From assembly GCF_001688725.2 (NCBI RefSeq), contig NZ_CP015401.2, positions 1,054,001 through 1,118,000 on the forward strand: a stretch of DNA of 64,000 nt, read 5' to 3'. Of this stretch, positions 63,292-64,000 are shown one piece after another; position 1 is the first letter of the stretch, and each line of letters begins with the position of its first letter. The position numbers and the translations under genes are program-made. Below the pieces are notes generated by a model. That model saw only the letters and a program-made list of their open reading frames with translations, was not told the DNA's origin and did no database searches. Source of the DNA: Bacteroides caecimuris. GTDB lineage: Bacteria; Bacteroidota; Bacteroidia; Bacteroidales; Bacteroidaceae.

Positions 63292-64000
63292 TTACAATTC
63301 TAAATCCTGATCGATTACTTCATGCCAAGGCAGACCTTGCTTGTTCAGTTGCTCCATAAACGGATCCGGATTGAATTCTTCCACATTATTTACCCCCGGA
63401 CGTTTCCATTCTCCTTTGAAGAACATCATGGCTCCGATCATTGCCGGAACTCCGGTGGTGTAGCTTACTCCCTGCATACCTGTTTCCTTGTATGCTTCTT
63501 GGTGGCTACAGTTATTGTAAACATAGTAAGTACGTTCTTTCCCATCTTTCAGACCACGGATACGGCAGCCGATGGATGTTTCACCTTCGTAATTTTCACC
63601 CAAATCCTGCGGATTAGGCAATACGGCTTTCAAGAATTGCAGAGGTACAATTTTCACTCCGTTGTAGTCTACTTCGTCAATGCGTGCCATACCGATGTTT
63701 TGGATAACGCGCAAGTGAGTCAGGTATTCCTGTCCGAACGTCATCCAGAAGCGTGCACGTTTGATAGTTGGGAAGTTCTTCACCAACGATTCCAGTTCTT
63801 CGTGATAAAGAAGATAGGAGTCGCGCGGTCCGATATTCGGATATGTCAGGTCTTTATGGATTTCCAGCGGTCCGGTGGTTACCCACTTGCCGTCCTCATA
63901 ATAACGACCGTTCTGCGTAATTTCACGGATATTGATTTCGGGATTGAAGTTGGTTGCGAATGCCTTGTGATGATTTCCTGCATTACAGTCTACAATATCC
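63292..64000 (-). CDS. Saccharopine dehydrogenase-like protein (partial, C-terminal part)
   Basis: The frame enters from the right edge (DIVDCNAGNHHKAFATNFNP ...) and runs to the stop at 63292, giving about 235 C-terminal residues. Features are GPLEIHKDLTYPNIGPRDSY, HEELESLVKNFPTIKRARFW, GQEYLTHLRVIQNIGMARID and SYTTGVPAMIGAMMFFKGEW, typical of saccharopine dehydrogenase/carboxynorspermidine dehydrogenase. In Bacteroides the homologue next to bcp-recA may serve polyamine (carboxynorspermidine) synthesis; which activity applies is not decidable here. The NAD(P)-binding N-terminus is outside the window. Confidence 0.85.
   Translation of the reverse strand, partial: DIVDCNAGNHHKAFATNFNPEINIREITQNGRYYEDGKWVTTGPLEIHKDLTYPNIGPRDSYLLYHEELESLVKNFPTIKRARFWMTFGQEYLTHLRVIQNIGMARIDEVDYNGVKIVPLQFLKAVLPNPQDLGENYEGETSIGCRIRGLKDGKERTYYVYNNCSHQEAYKETGMQGVSYTTGVPAMIGAMMFFKGEWKRPGVNNVEEFNPDPFMEQLNKQGLPWHEVIDQDLEL

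Overview
The window comes from a Bacteroides-type genome (order Bacteroidales). The evidence is the gene content (GH97/SusB-like enzyme, FloA-NfeD, DUF6048/DUF6452, DUF4199, DUF5606, DUF6621, a long Bacteroidota-type NusB, HU-related DNA-binding proteins), the recurring Bacteroides -7 promoter box TAnnTTTG upstream of genes, and AT-rich spacers. Most of it is core chromosome with housekeeping genes. Accessory DNA lies at the left edge, around 10.5-13 kb and between about 46.7 and 59.7 kb.

Layout. 1-3.05 kb: end of an integrated element (RhuM-like protein, tyrosine recombinase, a protein with four HTH modules) abutting the 3' end of mnmE. 3-10.5 kb: mnmE, a uridine phosphorylase-like gene, the floA/nfeD/TPR cluster, a TtcA-like gene and a DMT-family gene. 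10.5-13 kb: remnant accessory block (RhuM pseudogene, VapE-like gene, HU-related gene behind a 22-bp repeat array). 13-17.5 kb: minus-strand cluster apbE, mntP, DUF6048, DUF6452, glycosyltransferase, DUF4199. 17.7-19.6 kb: SRP RNA and tRNA-Thr, an MNT/HEPN toxin-antitoxin-like pair and a decayed ECF sigma region. 19.8-34 kb: eno, a Crp/Fnr regulator, small envelope proteins, a fluoride channel, GH97, a PurF-like protein with a degenerate glutaminase site, pepT, gcvT, a cation/proton antiporter and a HIT protein. 34-43 kb: translation, secretion and chaperone genes (S4 protein, pth, rplY, nusB, yajC, YbbR-like, coaE, clpB). 43-46.7 kb: pRiA4b-like, DUF6621 and LysR genes.

46.7-59.7 kb is the most unusual part. 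It holds an AAA-ATPase/PD-(D/E)XK gene and a second HU-related gene behind a large, phased, dyad-symmetric repeat array. Next come two 173-nt copies of a structured RNA ahead of a PAP2 phosphatase gene, a further structured RNA candidate and low-GC orphan genes. Last is a 1226-aa RecQ-like helicase followed by a truncated HsdR-like start, both lying between two decayed copies of one IS5-like element; one copy carries a nested 181-bp MITE. The right end returns to core genes: DUF1810, YccF, YeiH, recA, bcp and a saccharopine dehydrogenase-like gene.

The best candidates for undescribed biology are the tandem 173-nt RNAs, the ~22-bp phased arrays preceding both HU-related genes, the match of four HTH modules to four 10-bp phased repeats, and the IS-bounded helicase/HsdR remnant. 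All assignments are by eye from sequence; no database search was run.
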